Of a stretch of 64,000 nucleotides of DNA, positions 35,285 through 48,797 are shown piece after piece. The position numbers were made by a program, and so were the translations under genes. Within the stretch, counting starts at the first letter, position 1, and every line of letters begins with the position of its first letter. This DNA is from Manduca sexta (Eukaryota; Arthropoda; Insecta; Lepidoptera; Sphingidae). The notes under the pieces were generated by a model. The model made no database searches, was not told the origin of the DNA, and saw nothing but the letters and a program-made list of their open reading frames with translations. The DNA is taken from NCBI RefSeq assembly GCF_014839805.1, contig NC_051126.1:4100609-4164608 (forward strand), in the 5' to 3' direction.

Positions 35285-35602
35285 TTAATAATGATAATAT
35301 CAGCCCTGTATTATATACTGTTCCATTGTTGGACTCGGGCCTCCTCTACTACTGAGAGGGATTAGGCCTTAGGCCACGCTAGCCTCGTGCGGATTGATAG
35401 ACTTCACACACCTTCGAAATTCCGATAGAGAACTTCTCAGGTATACAGGTTTCCGCACGATGTTTTCCTTCACCGTTAAAGCAAGCAATAATTGTCAAAG
35501 AATACATAATTTTTTAGTAGTCAGAGGTGTGCGTCCTTCGGATTTGAACCTGCGTACATTCGTATCGGCAGTCCGTCCCACAACCAACACTATCGTTGCT
35601 TA
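35285..35602 (-). mobile_element. tRNA-derived SINE family C (minus orientation)
   Basis: Near full-length copy; its reverse complement matches 48476-48797. The head on the minus strand carries box B GGTTCAAATCC, and the body has TTTTCCTTCACCGTTAA and the CCTCTACTACTGAGAGGGAT motif near the 3' end, finishing in an (ATT)n-like tail. Confidence 0.82.
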
Positions 35603-38449
35603 ACGTAGCATTACACTTAGGAAAATAACTTTTTCATGTCTAATGAAGGAGATAACTCGTATGGGAAACGCAAAGCAGTCGGTCCCCGCAAACCACCGTT
35701 TGGCGGCGGTAAATAAGTATAATACGGTGTTTTGTTCCGTAGATGGTACGGTGTTGGGTCAAATGCTATCTTACAATCGTAACCGGATTGTTGTCGTCCC
35801 ACAAAGGTTCGCGAGATGCAATTTTGCATTGCGAAAACAGTGTGTTGTGGGACTTAGATTCGTGGTCGTTAAAATGTAGCACAAAACGATCTCTCGACGC
35901 CTTATGGGAATATCGGAGGGCGGCGAAAGTGAGGGAAAGCTGTATATAGCTGTATGTATGCATTTCAAATACTTATCTATAAGGTAATTGATAAAATATA
36001 TCATAATTTATAAACAGCGAAGGACTAATAAACTCCAAGAGTTCATTAAAAATATATTTGTAACTATAAATGTGGTCATAATTATCTGTTAGATTTTAGA
36101 TTGGGCTTAGATTGAATGGGTCCTAAAAGAGCCATTGGTGATAGGAATGCAGCTTTATAGAATAGTTATTAACATCTAAATTTCTTTAACTCGAATATAC
36201 GCATTCATTTTGCCAATGATTTCCTTTATTTTGGTACCCTGTTCTGCCCAAAGCGACATCTTAACCTCACGACAAGCATTGTCCTGGTATCAGGCAATGT
36301 TAACAAATGTTATCGTCTGGTGACACGCGATTATTAACGACCCTGCGACCAGCAACCAGCGACCAATCTGCTATACACGCGAGTTATTGTGTCGACGACG
36401 TCGCTGCCATGGGTGGTCTCCACCAGAACAATGGGTATCGATGTTTATTTGTCGATGAAATCTGTTTTTTCACGAATTTGATGGAGATAAGTGACCATGT
36501 TTTAAAACGTAGCCATTTAGATATAAATATTATGGATCCGTTTTTGTAAAAGTGAGTATAGACTATGGACGCTTATTTTTATCATATCAATTCTAAAAAC
36601 TGTATAGCCACTGCAAAGCCTAAACAAATAAAAAGAAACACAAAGAAAAACAAACGGATATATGAAAAAATCAACCAACCTTCTTTACACTAAATACTAC
36701 AATTTAAAAAGAATTACAATTCGAAATTTAAAAAATCTTCTGGTCTTCCTCACCTCGTTTGGCATGTTCCGAACGCATTTCACTTGCGCCGACCATGGCA
36801 TAGATTAAATGCCGCAACTGTTTATGTGGCACACCATAAAATGTGCCACGTGATTGCCATCAGCATTCCTCACCCTATCGGTGGGTATTTACGGCGAAAT
36901 TTTATCACACGCCGATCCGATAGGGTTGCCAGTTGCGACTTGCCAGGACTTCCGTGGAGATTACAGGCAACTAACGTATTTTATTAGAACTGTTTGTAGC
37001 GTTCTTTATTCAAAATTAATTACATGCAAAATCCTCTTTTACTTTAATTAACATAAAGTGTTGCATTTCTGTGTTTAATGATTATAATATTGTTGATTAA
37101 AAGAAAGCTTCGAAAAAGTTATTTCAAGTTGTCGACAAACGCCCGTCTCAATATTTTTTGCTAAAATTTAAACACATTACTAAGAATAACATTTCTAGCT
37201 GTATTCATTTTTATTGTGGCACATATAAGTATGATTCTAAGTATGATTTACCTACTGTATACCTCTTGTCACTTTACGAAACCAGTACCTACGCGACGTG
37301 ATGCCATGTCCAACTATCGACTGACTATGGAGCGCAATTCATTGATGGATGATGATGGATTCCTGCATTGGGAAAACCGTCCTCTATCCAACGCCTGTAC
37401 TAGATTTTGACAAACATTCCAGGAATGCATTACGCAAACTGGCAACCCTCCGACACACGGACAGGTTCCGCAGACGTGGGACGGACAGGTCCGCGCCGGA
37501 TTTCAACTGTTCATTCCGTATTATTATTTAGAAATCAAACGCTCATTTATGCTAATAGGTCGTTTAAAAATAGAATTAGATTTCTAAGTTACAGCTTGCA
37601 ATACGAAATTCGTTATGCATACATACCGAATGAGAGTTCGTTTTACCTATGAACATCTTCAATAAACATCGCAAGCGCATTGGCTTTGTTTAAAGAAAGA
37701 CGAAGAACAAGAGTAAAAGGAGTATCTTTTGGGCAATCATATCCATAAAGCTGCTATTTCACGTCAGTTCTCTGTCAGATAACGATTACGATATGCAGGA
37801 TCATTTTTTCGTTTCACTAAACGAAAATACATATTTGTCGTCTTAAAAATAACCTTTTACATTTCTCTCCGCACATGTGAAATAAAAAAGTGAAGTTTTG
37901 AACTAAATAAATATTATCTTAGAGAATTCGTCGCTGCTGCAACACCACATTTACAATCAGAAATAAATTCGTGCATATTCACAGTAAACTTCGGCGTCAA
38001 AAATAGGATGATATTTGGAACAATTTTAACGGTGTAAATATGAGAATGATGTTTCATTCAGTATTGCAATGTGAAAATTATCTTGTAAATTACACTCAAA
38101 TCTGATTACATGGGCCTACCACGTACAACATTAAAAAACTACATTAATAAAAACATAAGAGCCAAAGTCATTAAGCTGCATTACATTTATTTACCAACAT
38201 GTCCTTGTTAGTGATGATTAATGAAACGAAGTAACTCGATGCATCTTTTTGTCTCGTTAAAATCATATGAACCGAATCGAAATTATATTTTGATATCATA
38301 TTTTACCACAGAGCTATTTTTAATGTGGCCTTGCAAAAAAACATCTCACGGAGCTTTATAAACTAAAAAAAGTATTGTAATATCAATCACTACGTAAAAT
38401 ACTTATGCCAATACTAATATCATAAAGAGGAAAAGTTTTCGAGTTCGTT

Positions 38450-38610
38450 TGTAGGGGCAAATCTTTGGAACTACTGAACCTATTTTGAAAATTCTGTCAC
38501 TAATAGAAAACTACATTATTCTTGAATATAGCGTACTTTTTTTATCACGGAAAACTCTTCGTCCGGAGTGTAAAAGCTATACACATATATTTTCGACACG
38601 TAGCGCATGG
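38450..38610 (+). mobile_element. RTE-like fragment, second subfamily
   Basis: Contains AAATCTTTGGAACTACTGAA, AAAATTCTGTCACTAATAG, ACTACATTATTC and TTTATCACGG modules found in abundant moth LINE remnants. No ORF. Confidence 0.5.
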
Positions 38611-39039
38611 TAATCTGCTAATCGTGCACTGATCGGTAACTTAGCAACCTATTTTGATTTATATTTATGTAGCACGGTGACGCCTATAGCCTATCCAGAC
38701 CATTGGCAACCGGCTAGTGACCTATGCTCTGACTCGTGCTAGTAATTATCATTAAATGTGAAACAAAGTGTAATGTAATTAAGTCGTCGGTGAACGACCA
38801 CACTTCATTATAATGAACTCTCATAATGTCCTGTTTCTAAATGTCTCGTAAGCAATTACTGTCAATGGCGTTACAAAATTACCATTTATTCACACCCAGA
38901 GGTGTTAATTTAGTTATTTGTGACTTATTTATCGTACAACACTCACCAAAGCAACAGGTTTAGTGCGACACCGGAGGGAATAACTATGTCACCAAAGCAA
39001 ACATAAACTGTACAACCGAAATCATTTTGATAAATTGAT

Positions 39040-39290
39040 GCATAGGCGCCATATTTCAATATGGCGGTGTCGGATTGCGCGCGCACGCTTGTTAGCGGTT
39101 AAGGTACGGAGCGCGCGCATTTTTCACAAACATGGCGGACTACGGCGCCAACCCACTCGATAATCGATACGCCGATTTATGACTTTGCCTCCATTTTATT
39201 AGCATTGCATTCGATCGTGTACAGGCTCAATCGTATGGTTTATTAAAAATAAATCATTCGGTCCCCGCCTTCGCCATTAAACATTTTAAA
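39040..39290. promoter_or_regulatory. GC-rich island with PHO/YY1-like sites
   Basis: Three matches to the YY1/PHO core with its preferred flanks: CGCCATATTT (39047-39056), its mirror AATATGGCG (39058-39066), and AAACATGGCGG (39128-39138). Two GCGCGC blocks (39077 and 39111) and AATCGATAC follow. The island contrasts with AT-rich surroundings. Could be a Polycomb response element, enhancer or cryptic promoter; function is inferred from motif density only. Confidence 0.33.
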
Positions 39291-40159
39291 TTACGTTATG
39301 ATATGTTTCGCTCAAAATATATAATATAATGATTATTATGAATACATTATTGCGGCGGTCCATTGAAATGGTTATTATGTTTTAATGTGTTGTTATGCAG
39401 GTGCAAAACGATAAAGCAATAGTCTTAAGTGGTATTGAATTCATACGCAATGTAGCTGTGTTAGATATTTCATTTGTTGAAAACATTGGTTGAAAAGGGT
39501 TTACTAACTGCGCCTGACTTTCGTCACAGAGTCGCACTTAAATGAAAAATCTAGTAATTTAAAAGACTATGGGCCAGTTTCACACATTTCAATTTGACAG
39601 TTATCGTATTAAACAAGTAATGTAGACTGTACACATTTTATTACCATTTGGGAGCATAGATTAGAGGGTGACTTTTGTGTTAGGTATTATACATTTTTGT
39701 GACGAGTAACATTAACTCAAAATTGGAGGCCCTTAAAATACTATTAGTTATTAAATTTAACATTTCTAATGCCATAAATTCACTTGTTTATAATCTCTAC
39801 ATTTTCCTACAATTTATATTTTTTATCATTTTTATTGCTATAAATTTATACAAAACACGTGTAAACTTGATTTATATGCAGGGATATTGCAACCTCTGTG
39901 GGCGTCATATCTTCAGATATACTTGTGCAAGATCCGATCTCTTACAGTTCAATCTCTAAAGCATCTCTGGATCTAATGGCCCTGCGATGCTGTGATTTAT
40001 GATTTGTTTATACGTTTCCTATACAATGAAGGGGAAAGTAGGCGCCTATCAGCCATTGTTCGGTTCAAATTTAATGTTTTATATATGTGAGTTATTCGTG
40101 TATAGGCGAAGATTTAACGAGTTAAAGGATATATTTCTTGTGTTGGACTCTTATTATTA

Positions 40160-40258
40160 GTAGCTTTTGCCTGCGGCCCCATCCGCGTGAAAAATCGTTC
40201 TGGAATAAATATTTTCCCGGGATAAAAAGTAGCCTATAGCATTTAGGAGTAATGTAAC
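40160..40258 (+). mobile_element. RTE-like LINE 3' fragment, short
   Basis: TAGCTTTTGCCTGCGGCCCC, then TTCCCGGGATAAAAAGTAGCC; truncated copy of the family at 32730-32944. Confidence 0.65.
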
Positions 40259-42228
40259 TTCTTATTAGTGAAAAATAAAATAAAAATCGGTTTAGAAATC
40301 CCTGAGATTAGCGCGTTCAAACGAACAAACTCTTCTGCTTTATGTATTAGTATAGATTCAGAAGTTAATATTGCATGGTACATTTATTTATTCGAATTTC
40401 AAAATGCCTACTTTTTTTCTAACATCTTTTTGCTTGTTTTCATTTTCCAAAAATAAAATAACGGTTAATAAGTTTACACATAGAGAAAAAAATGACGATG
40501 TAGTACTAAAAATGCTGGTTTTCTCAAGTAATACTTATTCCTAGGCAGTTATATTTCTAAGCACTTGAAATTACTAATTAAAGATATTATATTTATTAAT
40601 AAGGGAACGTAATTATTTTATGTACTTTGAATTCCCTGAAAAACCCGCGGTGGCTTGCTTCGGCTCATACGGGACGGCCCCGGGGCATCTTGTTGCATTG
40701 AGATAACTGCTTGGTAACGTATGGCAAGCCTATTACAATGCAAAGTAATGCACACAGCATATTTCAATAAAATCCAATTAAATTCTCCAAAATTATTTAC
40801 ACACGTAAAAACACGTTTACGTAAACTGGACGTACCGTCGACAGAACAGTTCAGGACGTGTGGTTTAACAAATTATTATGCGGCGCCTGACTGTACGGTC
40901 AGCTACAAAAAGTTTCCGAACGAAAATTGGTCCCTGAAAAAATGTCAATATAATTATGTGTTTCTAGAATATTATTTGTTCGTCAATACATTCAAGTATA
41001 AAAGATTTATTTTAGATAAAGAAAAAATTTGCGTTATAATTAACGTATATAGACGACTTGAAGTTTGAAGACTTGAATTTGTTTAGTCACTTTTTTGCCT
41101 GACCGTACCTTGTCCAATTAGCGTTCGTTTAACTATTCTGTTACGTTATCTCGCGTTTTCTGTACAATGTTGGACACTATTTTGTCGCCGGCTATCTGGT
41201 TGTGAAATCTTCTGAATGTCGACTGTTTAATAAAATGTTTTATGTGTGCACGATCTTTTTTGCGAACGGATATAGCAAAGGAATAAATTGCGTGGAAATT
41301 AATTATTAATAAATGAAATAAAACTATAATTGTATAATTAAATAAATTTAAAAAGACAATAAACGTCCAGAAACCTTATTCACGATATGAAATGGAATTG
41401 GGGTGTCTTTTCTACAATATTTCACATATTGTCTTCACATACTTCGATTCATAGTTTGCCTATCTTCTATGAAACAAAACTAAAATGATGTACAATATTC
41501 TTCACTGGCGCGTCCTATCATTTTTTTTCTTTTCCTCTGGTAGTCGATTATCATTTATTGTGCAGCGGTGTTCAAATGTAAGTAAGATTGATTGCTCGAT
41601 TTATGGACGAGTATTTGCAACCTTTAACAACAGGGCAGGCCATTTTTATGCGCTTTAAATTTTTTGTGGTTTTTTTAATGCATTTAAGGTCAAAATCAAC
41701 ATTAAGTTTAGACGAACATTAAGAAGATATGCAATTCTTTTATATTGTTAGTTGTTAGTTGAAAGAAACAATAAAAGATTACGTATAGGACAATAACAAT
41801 CTTGGCGAATCGTGTTTAAACGAATTTCACCTCTACCTACCCCTTTAGGAACGTAAGGGTAAGCTTAGCTTCAAATACGAAACAGCAATACCACATATCA
41901 CACTCTAATTAATAAATACAAAATTACCATAAAATTTAAGTCGAAGAACGAGACGCGACCTGATTTAAGTAAATCGAATAAATATGTATGCAAAGAGCCA
42001 GCTGTGCGTTTGTATATCATAATAAGCTCGGATAATGTAGTTTTCATACAGATCCTTATTAAACTTGCATTAGAAATCTCAGTTAATGTTCGTTAAATAC
42101 TAGATAACAGGTTGCGGTTATGTTTCGGTTGTTTATGCGTCTTGTTAGCAAAATCTGATGTCGGTACGGTTTATATGATGTGAGGTGAAACGTTTATTAA
42201 TATTTAGCGGTACGTAAAGAAACTATAT

Positions 42229-42390
42229 TACGGATTTTATTGCGGTTTTTTGTATTATTATTTTCTCACGACGTTTCGAAAACTGCAGCCTTTGTGGTCA
42301 TGGCGGGGACTCCACGGGGAAGCCATGAAGGCTACAATTTTCGAAACGTCAGGAGAAAATTAAAATATAAAAAACACAGTAAAATCCCTA
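42229..42390. mobile_element. Palindromic repeat family B element
   Basis: Imperfect inverted repeat arms of ~65-75 bp: TACGGATTTTATTGCGG on the left pairs with TAAAATCCCTA on the right, and TTTTCTCACGACGTTTCGAA pairs with TTCGAAACGTCAGGAGAAAA. The short centre is GC-rich. No ORF. Confidence 0.75.
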
Positions 42391-42409
42391 AATTAGTTTT
42401 AATCTAATG

Positions 42410-42660
42410 TCACGTGATACGTCACACACGCACCAACGCCTTTTATCCTCGAACGGGTAAGTAGAACCCCCACTGGTGCACCCACTTTTCACCGTACTCT
42501 GTCCCATGATGTGATAGCGGGCGAGGTTATCGCCATATCCAGGACAAAATTCACGACTACGAATTTATATTGAAATACCCAAAATCACTACCCGACCTGG
42601 GGATCGAACTCAAAGCCTACAGTCGTATCGTAACAACTACGCCACCTACACATTCTTACA
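42410..42660 (-). mobile_element. tRNA-derived SINE family D, degenerate (minus)
   Basis: Follows the order of the 51687-51950 copy: TTTATCCTCGAACGGGTA, CACCCACTTTTC, TCCCATGATGTGATAG, GGCGAGGTTATCGCCATAT, a decayed box B (GGGATCGAACTC), and AACTACGCCACC. Confidence 0.78.
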
Positions 42661-43811
42661 GTACAACACGTCAGTTTTCATAACATCACACGCTGCTTAC
42701 AAATTTGATTGTAGAACCATTCATTCATACTCACGTAGAAGTAATACGATGGTATTGTAACCATCGCTATTCTATAAATAAGTATGATGCAGGACTCGCA
42801 TCCCATGCAATATTCATATATTGACGTGACAGTATGACGGAAGAGCTTATAATTGCACTTGCAAAACCTTTTATGTGCCATCCATCAATCAAAATTGTTC
42901 TTTGTTACCACTGTAATAAGGCGCGTTACGGTTAGTGTGAAATGCTAGCGTACGCAATTAAACGATCGTTAAAATTGCAAATGAACAGCCTTGTGACGTT
43001 CGATTAGTTATTACAGGGATATTCTAAATGGCGCCAATGGTTTGAAATTATTACAGCCCGAGGGTATTCGGTAAAAATACGCGTTCGGTGAAGAATTATC
43101 GCGTGTTTCGGTTTTGAAGCAATGTATGCACCTTTAGGCGTCAATTTAAAAGTCCTAAGTGCGGTCGTAACTTAGTTTTACAAATTAAAACGATTTGCGA
43201 ATGTTTTAAACTTTCTGTAGGGTTAGTTTCTAAAAAAGGTTTTTTCCTTAAAGTATGTATGTAAGTAGTATGTTCACGGCTAAGCGTGATACAAGTTCAA
43301 CGGTAATAAATGGACTACTCACATCTCAATCATACTTCCTATGACCAAAGGCGTTTAATATACTTTTCTATCGACATAATTATATACTTTTCCTTTAATA
43401 TCAACACGTTCTAAATTCCTGAGACGTTTTGAAATTATTTTCCAGAATACAGGACAGTACATATTTTTATTCATAAAACTAAATTGGTCTAAAATAATCC
43501 GTAGAATTATTAGTGTTAATGAAATATTATTTCAATAACGTGCGCTAACTACAGATTAACATAAATCAGTAATTTAATTAATACCAGATCGTGTGGGTTT
43601 AGAGTTTACGTTAGGTTAATCTCTAATTAACCAAATTGAATGGTTATTTAATTTTATAAACCTACATTAATATATCATGACCATTGGTTTGGTTTCATCG
43701 ACAACGATTATTCCACAGAATGCCAAATTAGACCAACTTGGCGGGACTGGCTTTACTCGAGGTGATAGACCATCTTGTGTCAAATATTTACTATTCGTCT
43801 GATTGACTGTC

Positions 43812-44045
43812 TTGGTGGCGTTGTTGAATTGTGTGTGCAAATGACACTGCCCTGGTCTGGTCCTGCGTTCAAATCCTAGCAACCGGGATATTGGGTTATC
43901 TGCTCAGTATCCGTCCAGTCTTGAATTTGCTCGATATGAAGTTAGGCTCGCCCATATCACATCATGGGACGAAGAACAGGGCGAAAAAAGCAGGCACCCT
44001 GGTTGCACCTCTGCCTACCCTTTCGGCGATAAAGGTATACGAGAG
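43812..44045 (+). mobile_element. tRNA-derived SINE family D (plus)
   Basis: Head TTGGTGGCGTTGTTG (box A with one mismatch), box B-like GCGTTCAAATCC, then TATTGGGTTATCTGCTCAGT, ATCACATCATGGGACGAA and CTTTCGGCGATAAAGG. The 121-codon ORF crossing it (43831-44196) is an accident of the repeat. Confidence 0.8.
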
Positions 44046-44901
44046 TGTATTTACCATGCTCACTGGCTCACGAGCTACGAATGACCGTTCCGGAAACCGA
44101 ACCACAATACAGACAATTATAACTCAACCGATAAGCACTAATTATAGTCCAGTGCTTATTGTAAATTGGCGTTACGATACAGATCTGTCGACCTAATGAA
44201 ATTGGTTTAGCGTGAGTTTTGTAATTTATTTGATTAGCATATAAACGTGGTTACTGGGTATTGCTCGGGATATATTTATTACTATTGGCTGATAATCAGA
44301 TCTAGATACGAATAATTATGAGTTTGAAATATTATCTTAATATCGACGGTTGGCTCATTGACTTAAGCGACGTTCTTTTTTCGAAAAATTTTAACTACTT
44401 TAAAAAAACAGAAAAAAATGCACGTTTTAAATATGAATGAACCTTAGTGCCGCTAAATGTCGTAGAAAAATGTCGCTTTATATACTATTATGTGTATGTA
44501 GGTGGTAATCCCTTATCTACCACTATTAAATGTAACAGAGTAACCTGTAGACATGTTTGTCTACAGCATGAATGGCCCCGGCTCGACTGGTCCACATACT
44601 GCCACAGAAATTCAATATGAAAATAGTTGATACGTTTCGTATAAATATTCGGAAGCCCAATAAAACCCCACCCTTTTCCATTAAGGTCGGCAGAACATCA
44701 ATTATTCCTTTGAAGTTGTGTGTGTTTATGTGCGGTGATCACTTCTCATATGATATACCTGCCCATCTGTGGGATATGCAGTAAAAATTCGACGTTAATG
44801 AGTGTTTTAATTAATCATTGTACTTTGAGCCCTGCCCACTGGAAGAAAGGGGAAATGGCAGGAGATTTATAGTCCCGGCTATTGCTAATATATTAATATA
44901 C

Positions 44902-45171
44902 CAGCTTTTGCTCGCGACTTCGCCCTCGTGAAGAAGTATTCCGGGATAATTTTTTTTTCCGACTTAGTTTATATGTATCGTTATGTTGTGACCAGATTAC
45001 ACAAAATTATTATAAATTATAGCCTATGAGTTGTTCTGATGTATAAAAAATATTACTGTAAAGTTTCATCCAAATCCGTTCAGCAGTTTTTTCGTGAGAG
45101 GAACAAACACATACATACCTCCATACGTCCATCCTCACAAACTTTCGCATTTATAATATTAATAGGATTAT
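44902..45171 (+). mobile_element. RTE-like LINE 3' end, longest copy
   Basis: CAGCTTTTGCTCGCGACTTC at the start, then TTTCATCCAAATCCGTTCAG and a terminal TTTATAATATTAATAGGATT, the kind of tail seen at 3' ends of RTE-type elements in moths. Fragment only, no reverse-transcriptase ORF. Confidence 0.75.
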
Positions 45172-46506
45172 ACTTGATGCAATATTCAGCTTCATACATC
45201 AATCAGTAATCGAACTTACACAAACCCGTCGCATCATAGCGTCTGGCCTCATCACAGCGTCACCAATTACCCCATTTACCCCGATCCAGTAACTGTCACA
45301 ATGTTCGAACTTTTATTGAGACGCGTATAACGGGAGCGCGCACGAAGCCCGCGCACCAAACGAGCTATGTATCGTAAAAAATAATTGTTATCATCTCGCA
45401 GTAGGGGTCTTCGATCTCGTTTTATTTAGAAACGCCACGCACACAGACCGGCGTAATTGAGTTGAATTCTAATGTCAGCTTTTATGTGACACGATCCAGT
45501 TTTATAGAGGCTGCGTACGCGGCTAATTATTCGTCGTGTTGCCAGTGAAGTACAGGGTTAATTTAAAAAAAATTTTAGCCTTTTAGAGTTTGACAGGATT
45601 CCCCTATTATAATCGTTAAAAAGACAGGTATGATTATAATATTACTTTATTGTCTTTTATATTTTTCCTAATTCTGTCCGTTTGATGCGCAAATAACGTA
45701 TAAATACGCAAAATATACGTTAAAGTAGGTAATTGCGCACATATTCCTCTGAATTCGAAATTCAAATTCATCAAAATGACCAACCAAACTCGCTTCACAT
45801 AAAGCCGTGTACACACTATCGGAGCGTAAAGGCCGGTCCACGCGGGTGGCGTTGTCTCCGCCGTCACGGGCAAGTCTTAATTGATCGGACCGCGGCGTCA
45901 CGCGCCATTGACTCGGCCAGGGCTGCCACCGAGCATGCCCTACGGATCGTGAACGATGTGTTTAGTCGTGTGCTGACGTTAATTGTTCGAAAACTGATAG
46001 TGAACCAGAAGATTGGATGGTGTAGAGATTAGAGGCAGTGCTAATGAAAATTATTAGGGTTGTCATTTCATATTGTAAATTTGAGTTCTATACATTACAA
46101 CATTTTTTTTAGTAATTACTGTAAGAATCTAAAACGACGATAATGTTTTAAAAGAAGTCTTATCTCTCGCAACTGCCGCGACGCCCATTGCGGTTTACTT
46201 AAAATACAGATTCTCTACCAACATAAATCCTTCACACCTTTACAATGAAACGTTGACTCGTACACTTTGTACGTCACACAACACTGCCACAACATCGCAA
46301 CTCGTTTAAAAAACATAATAAAAAACATCGTAACAAGTGTAACAAATCACGGGGTAATATGTAACAAAGCGTAACAAATCATACATCGGGGTGTATCAAG
46401 CTGTCAACGTGTGCCGCGGGCGGCGGGCCTTCGCCGAACTTGCAACTACACGTCCGTCAGGGTTCCATAGTCAAAGTACCGACAGAACCTTTTTTACAAG
46501 CATGCC

Positions 46507-46613
46507 AAAGTGACCCCACTGCACCAAGTGTTAAGTGGCGTGGAGTCCAATAGAATTTCTACTGACGAGATATGATTACCCTTTAACAGTCGATACAATT
46601 ATGCCGGCCTGTT
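46507..46613 (+). repeat. Repeat family E, partial copy
   Basis: Matches the left half of 58378-58620: AGTGACC, CACTGCAC, AGTCCAATAGAAT, ACTGACGAGA, ATGATTACCC and GCCGGCCTGTT in order. Confidence 0.7.
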
Positions 46614-48247
46614 TTTTAAACATATATCTGCCTATCAGTTTCTTTGAATCGTAACGGTGCAGCGAGCTAAAGCTTCCACAAATGTGTTATTATGCCCAAT
46701 TTGAATAATAATAATGTCACAAAAGTACAGAACCATTACTGCGCAAGTCGGACTCACACTTAGCCGAGTTTTATCAAGACGCGATGGAGGGTTAAGTTTG
46801 TATCTCGCGATAAGTTGATTGTCGGTGTTGCGCGTGATATGTGAAGTTTAATTATAAACTACAAAGGGTTAAAAGTGTAATTATCAGAATTGTTATTTAG
46901 TTCAGTTGTGCGCAGGAATGATCAAAATAAGGCGAATCGCGTGCGGAGTGCGGAATTTTAAATACAAGATGTATTCGAAATGGTGCGAACTTTGGCATAA
47001 TCGTCGACTGACGCTGCAACATTTTATTTTCAACAGATGTTTACGTCACAAAATGGCGGCATCGAGCTGTCAGCTGATCACTTTTATCAACAGTTTTACG
47101 GTTTTATAATTCAGTTCTAGCGAGCTACTGTTTACGGCAGTCGTCTTAGTATCAGACGAGCGGCTTGCCCATCACTTCACTGCTTAAATAAAATAACTCA
47201 TATTCGTGACAACCACTAAACTCACTAATGTCAACCTATACTGTCACATTTCTAACTTCCTAGTACCGACAGCACACATGTCAGTTAATATTGTGTATAA
47301 ATAGAATAAAGATGCATTTAAATACTTGTGTACAGCTGTTAACTGTTGTATTACTGATGTGTTTGTAACTGTCAGATCAGATTATTCTGTTACCGAAAAA
47401 TGAACTGCGTAATTAAAGTCCAGCTGAATTAGAAAAGTACAAGTAACATTTGTATAAATACTGATTGTATTTTCGCCCTCTGTTATTATTGGTACCCATT
47501 TAGCTGGTACTTTACAAAGTTCTATGTTATATGATGTGCAAATTTAATTATATATGTCACATAATTGTAAATATTTTTCTGTAACAATTTCGAATAATTC
47601 GGAAAGATAAATCAAGGAGGAACCATGAATAATTGACTTAAATTTTTAACGTTATATTAATTATGTTACATTATAAATTTACGTTATAAAAAACAAAAGC
47701 TTAAATAATAATATTTATTTAGTTAAAAACACTATCAGTATTCCTTTACTAGATTTTTAAAACCATAGAATGCATTCTACAGCCGAATTATGCATTGCGA
47801 ATATAAAATGGATTTCAAACGCGGCTGTTAGCAGAACCCCGGCCTGACCCCCCCCCCACACACACAAAGCCAAACAAAATCCATGTATAACTTAAGTTAT
47901 TGGTGGTAATAAAACAGTTCTATTGCGTGATACATTGAAAAAAAAACTAGAGCGGGTACAAATCAGCGCATCTCTAGCGTGTCACGTTTCTTTTATATTA
48001 CGCAATAGGGATGGGCGCCGAGCTTCGGTCTAGTCGTAAGACTTGTCGGACATATTTTTAGCTGCATGTTCTAGTTAAATCTACGCTAATATTACAGTGG
48101 TATAATGTGTAACAATGTTTAACGTAGGGGAATAGTCTTTGGAATTACTGCACTGAAACTGAAAGTAAATATTTTACTAATAGTAATATAAGTTGTCATG
48201 AATTATAATTTATTATTCTGAATCTAAATTAAAACATTCTTCTACAC

Positions 48248-48432
48248 CTTGAATTACAAAGTATTGTTTGGTATTCCACTGCGCTCACCATCCTTATACG
48301 TAAGATGTAAAGTCGCATTATGTCCAGCAGTTACAATGGCTACAATGTCGTTCGTCCGAAACACAACAGTGACTTCACAATGCGGCTTGGCGGCAGAAAT
48401 AGACATTGCAGTGGTACCTACACAGGCGGATT
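48248..48432 (-). mobile_element. Dispersed repeat family A, partial (minus)
   Basis: Its reverse complement carries GAGCGCAGTGGAATACCAAA and TTTGTAATTCAAGG, matching 16240-16290, and the GGTACCACTGCAATGTC block. Confidence 0.75.
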
Positions 48433-48475
48433 CTCAATATTACATGATTATGCTCATACGAGTAAACTCATAAAA

Positions 48476-48797
48476 ACGGCGATAGCCCTAGTTGATTAAT
48501 GGAACGGACTGCCGAGACGAATGTACGCAGGTTCAAATCCCAAGGGCACACACTCTGACATTTCTAAAAAATATGCGTGTATTCTTTGTGAATTATCACT
48601 TTTAACGGTGAAGGAAAACACCGTCAGGAAACCTGCGTACCTGAGAAATTCTCTATAAAAATTTTCGAGGGTGCGTGAAATCTAATCCGCACTAGGCCAG
48701 CGTGGTGGACTAAGGCCTAATCCCTCTCAGTAGTACAGGAGGCCAGTGTCCAACAGTTGGGACAGTATATAATACAGGGCTAATATTATTATTACAC
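48476..48797 (+). mobile_element. tRNA-derived SINE family C (plus)
   Basis: Head CGATAGCCCTAGTTG (box A-like), box B GGTTCAAATCCC, then AACGGTGAAGGAAAACACCG, CCTAATCCCTCTCAGTAGTA and an (ATT)n tail. Reverse complement of 35285-35602. Confidence 0.85.

Noticed and set aside
40721..41068. 115-codon plus-strand ORF, the longest outside caskin and gaps
   Set aside because: Composition follows local AT-richness, no domain, no promoter or splice context seen; kept only as a note. A homologue search would decide.
43831..44196. 121-codon ORF
   Set aside because: Lies across a tRNA-derived SINE (43812-44045); not a gene.
45634..45901. Two overlapping minus-strand ORFs in a GC-rich block
   Set aside because: No donor/acceptor pair or family similarity recognised; block may be regulatory instead.
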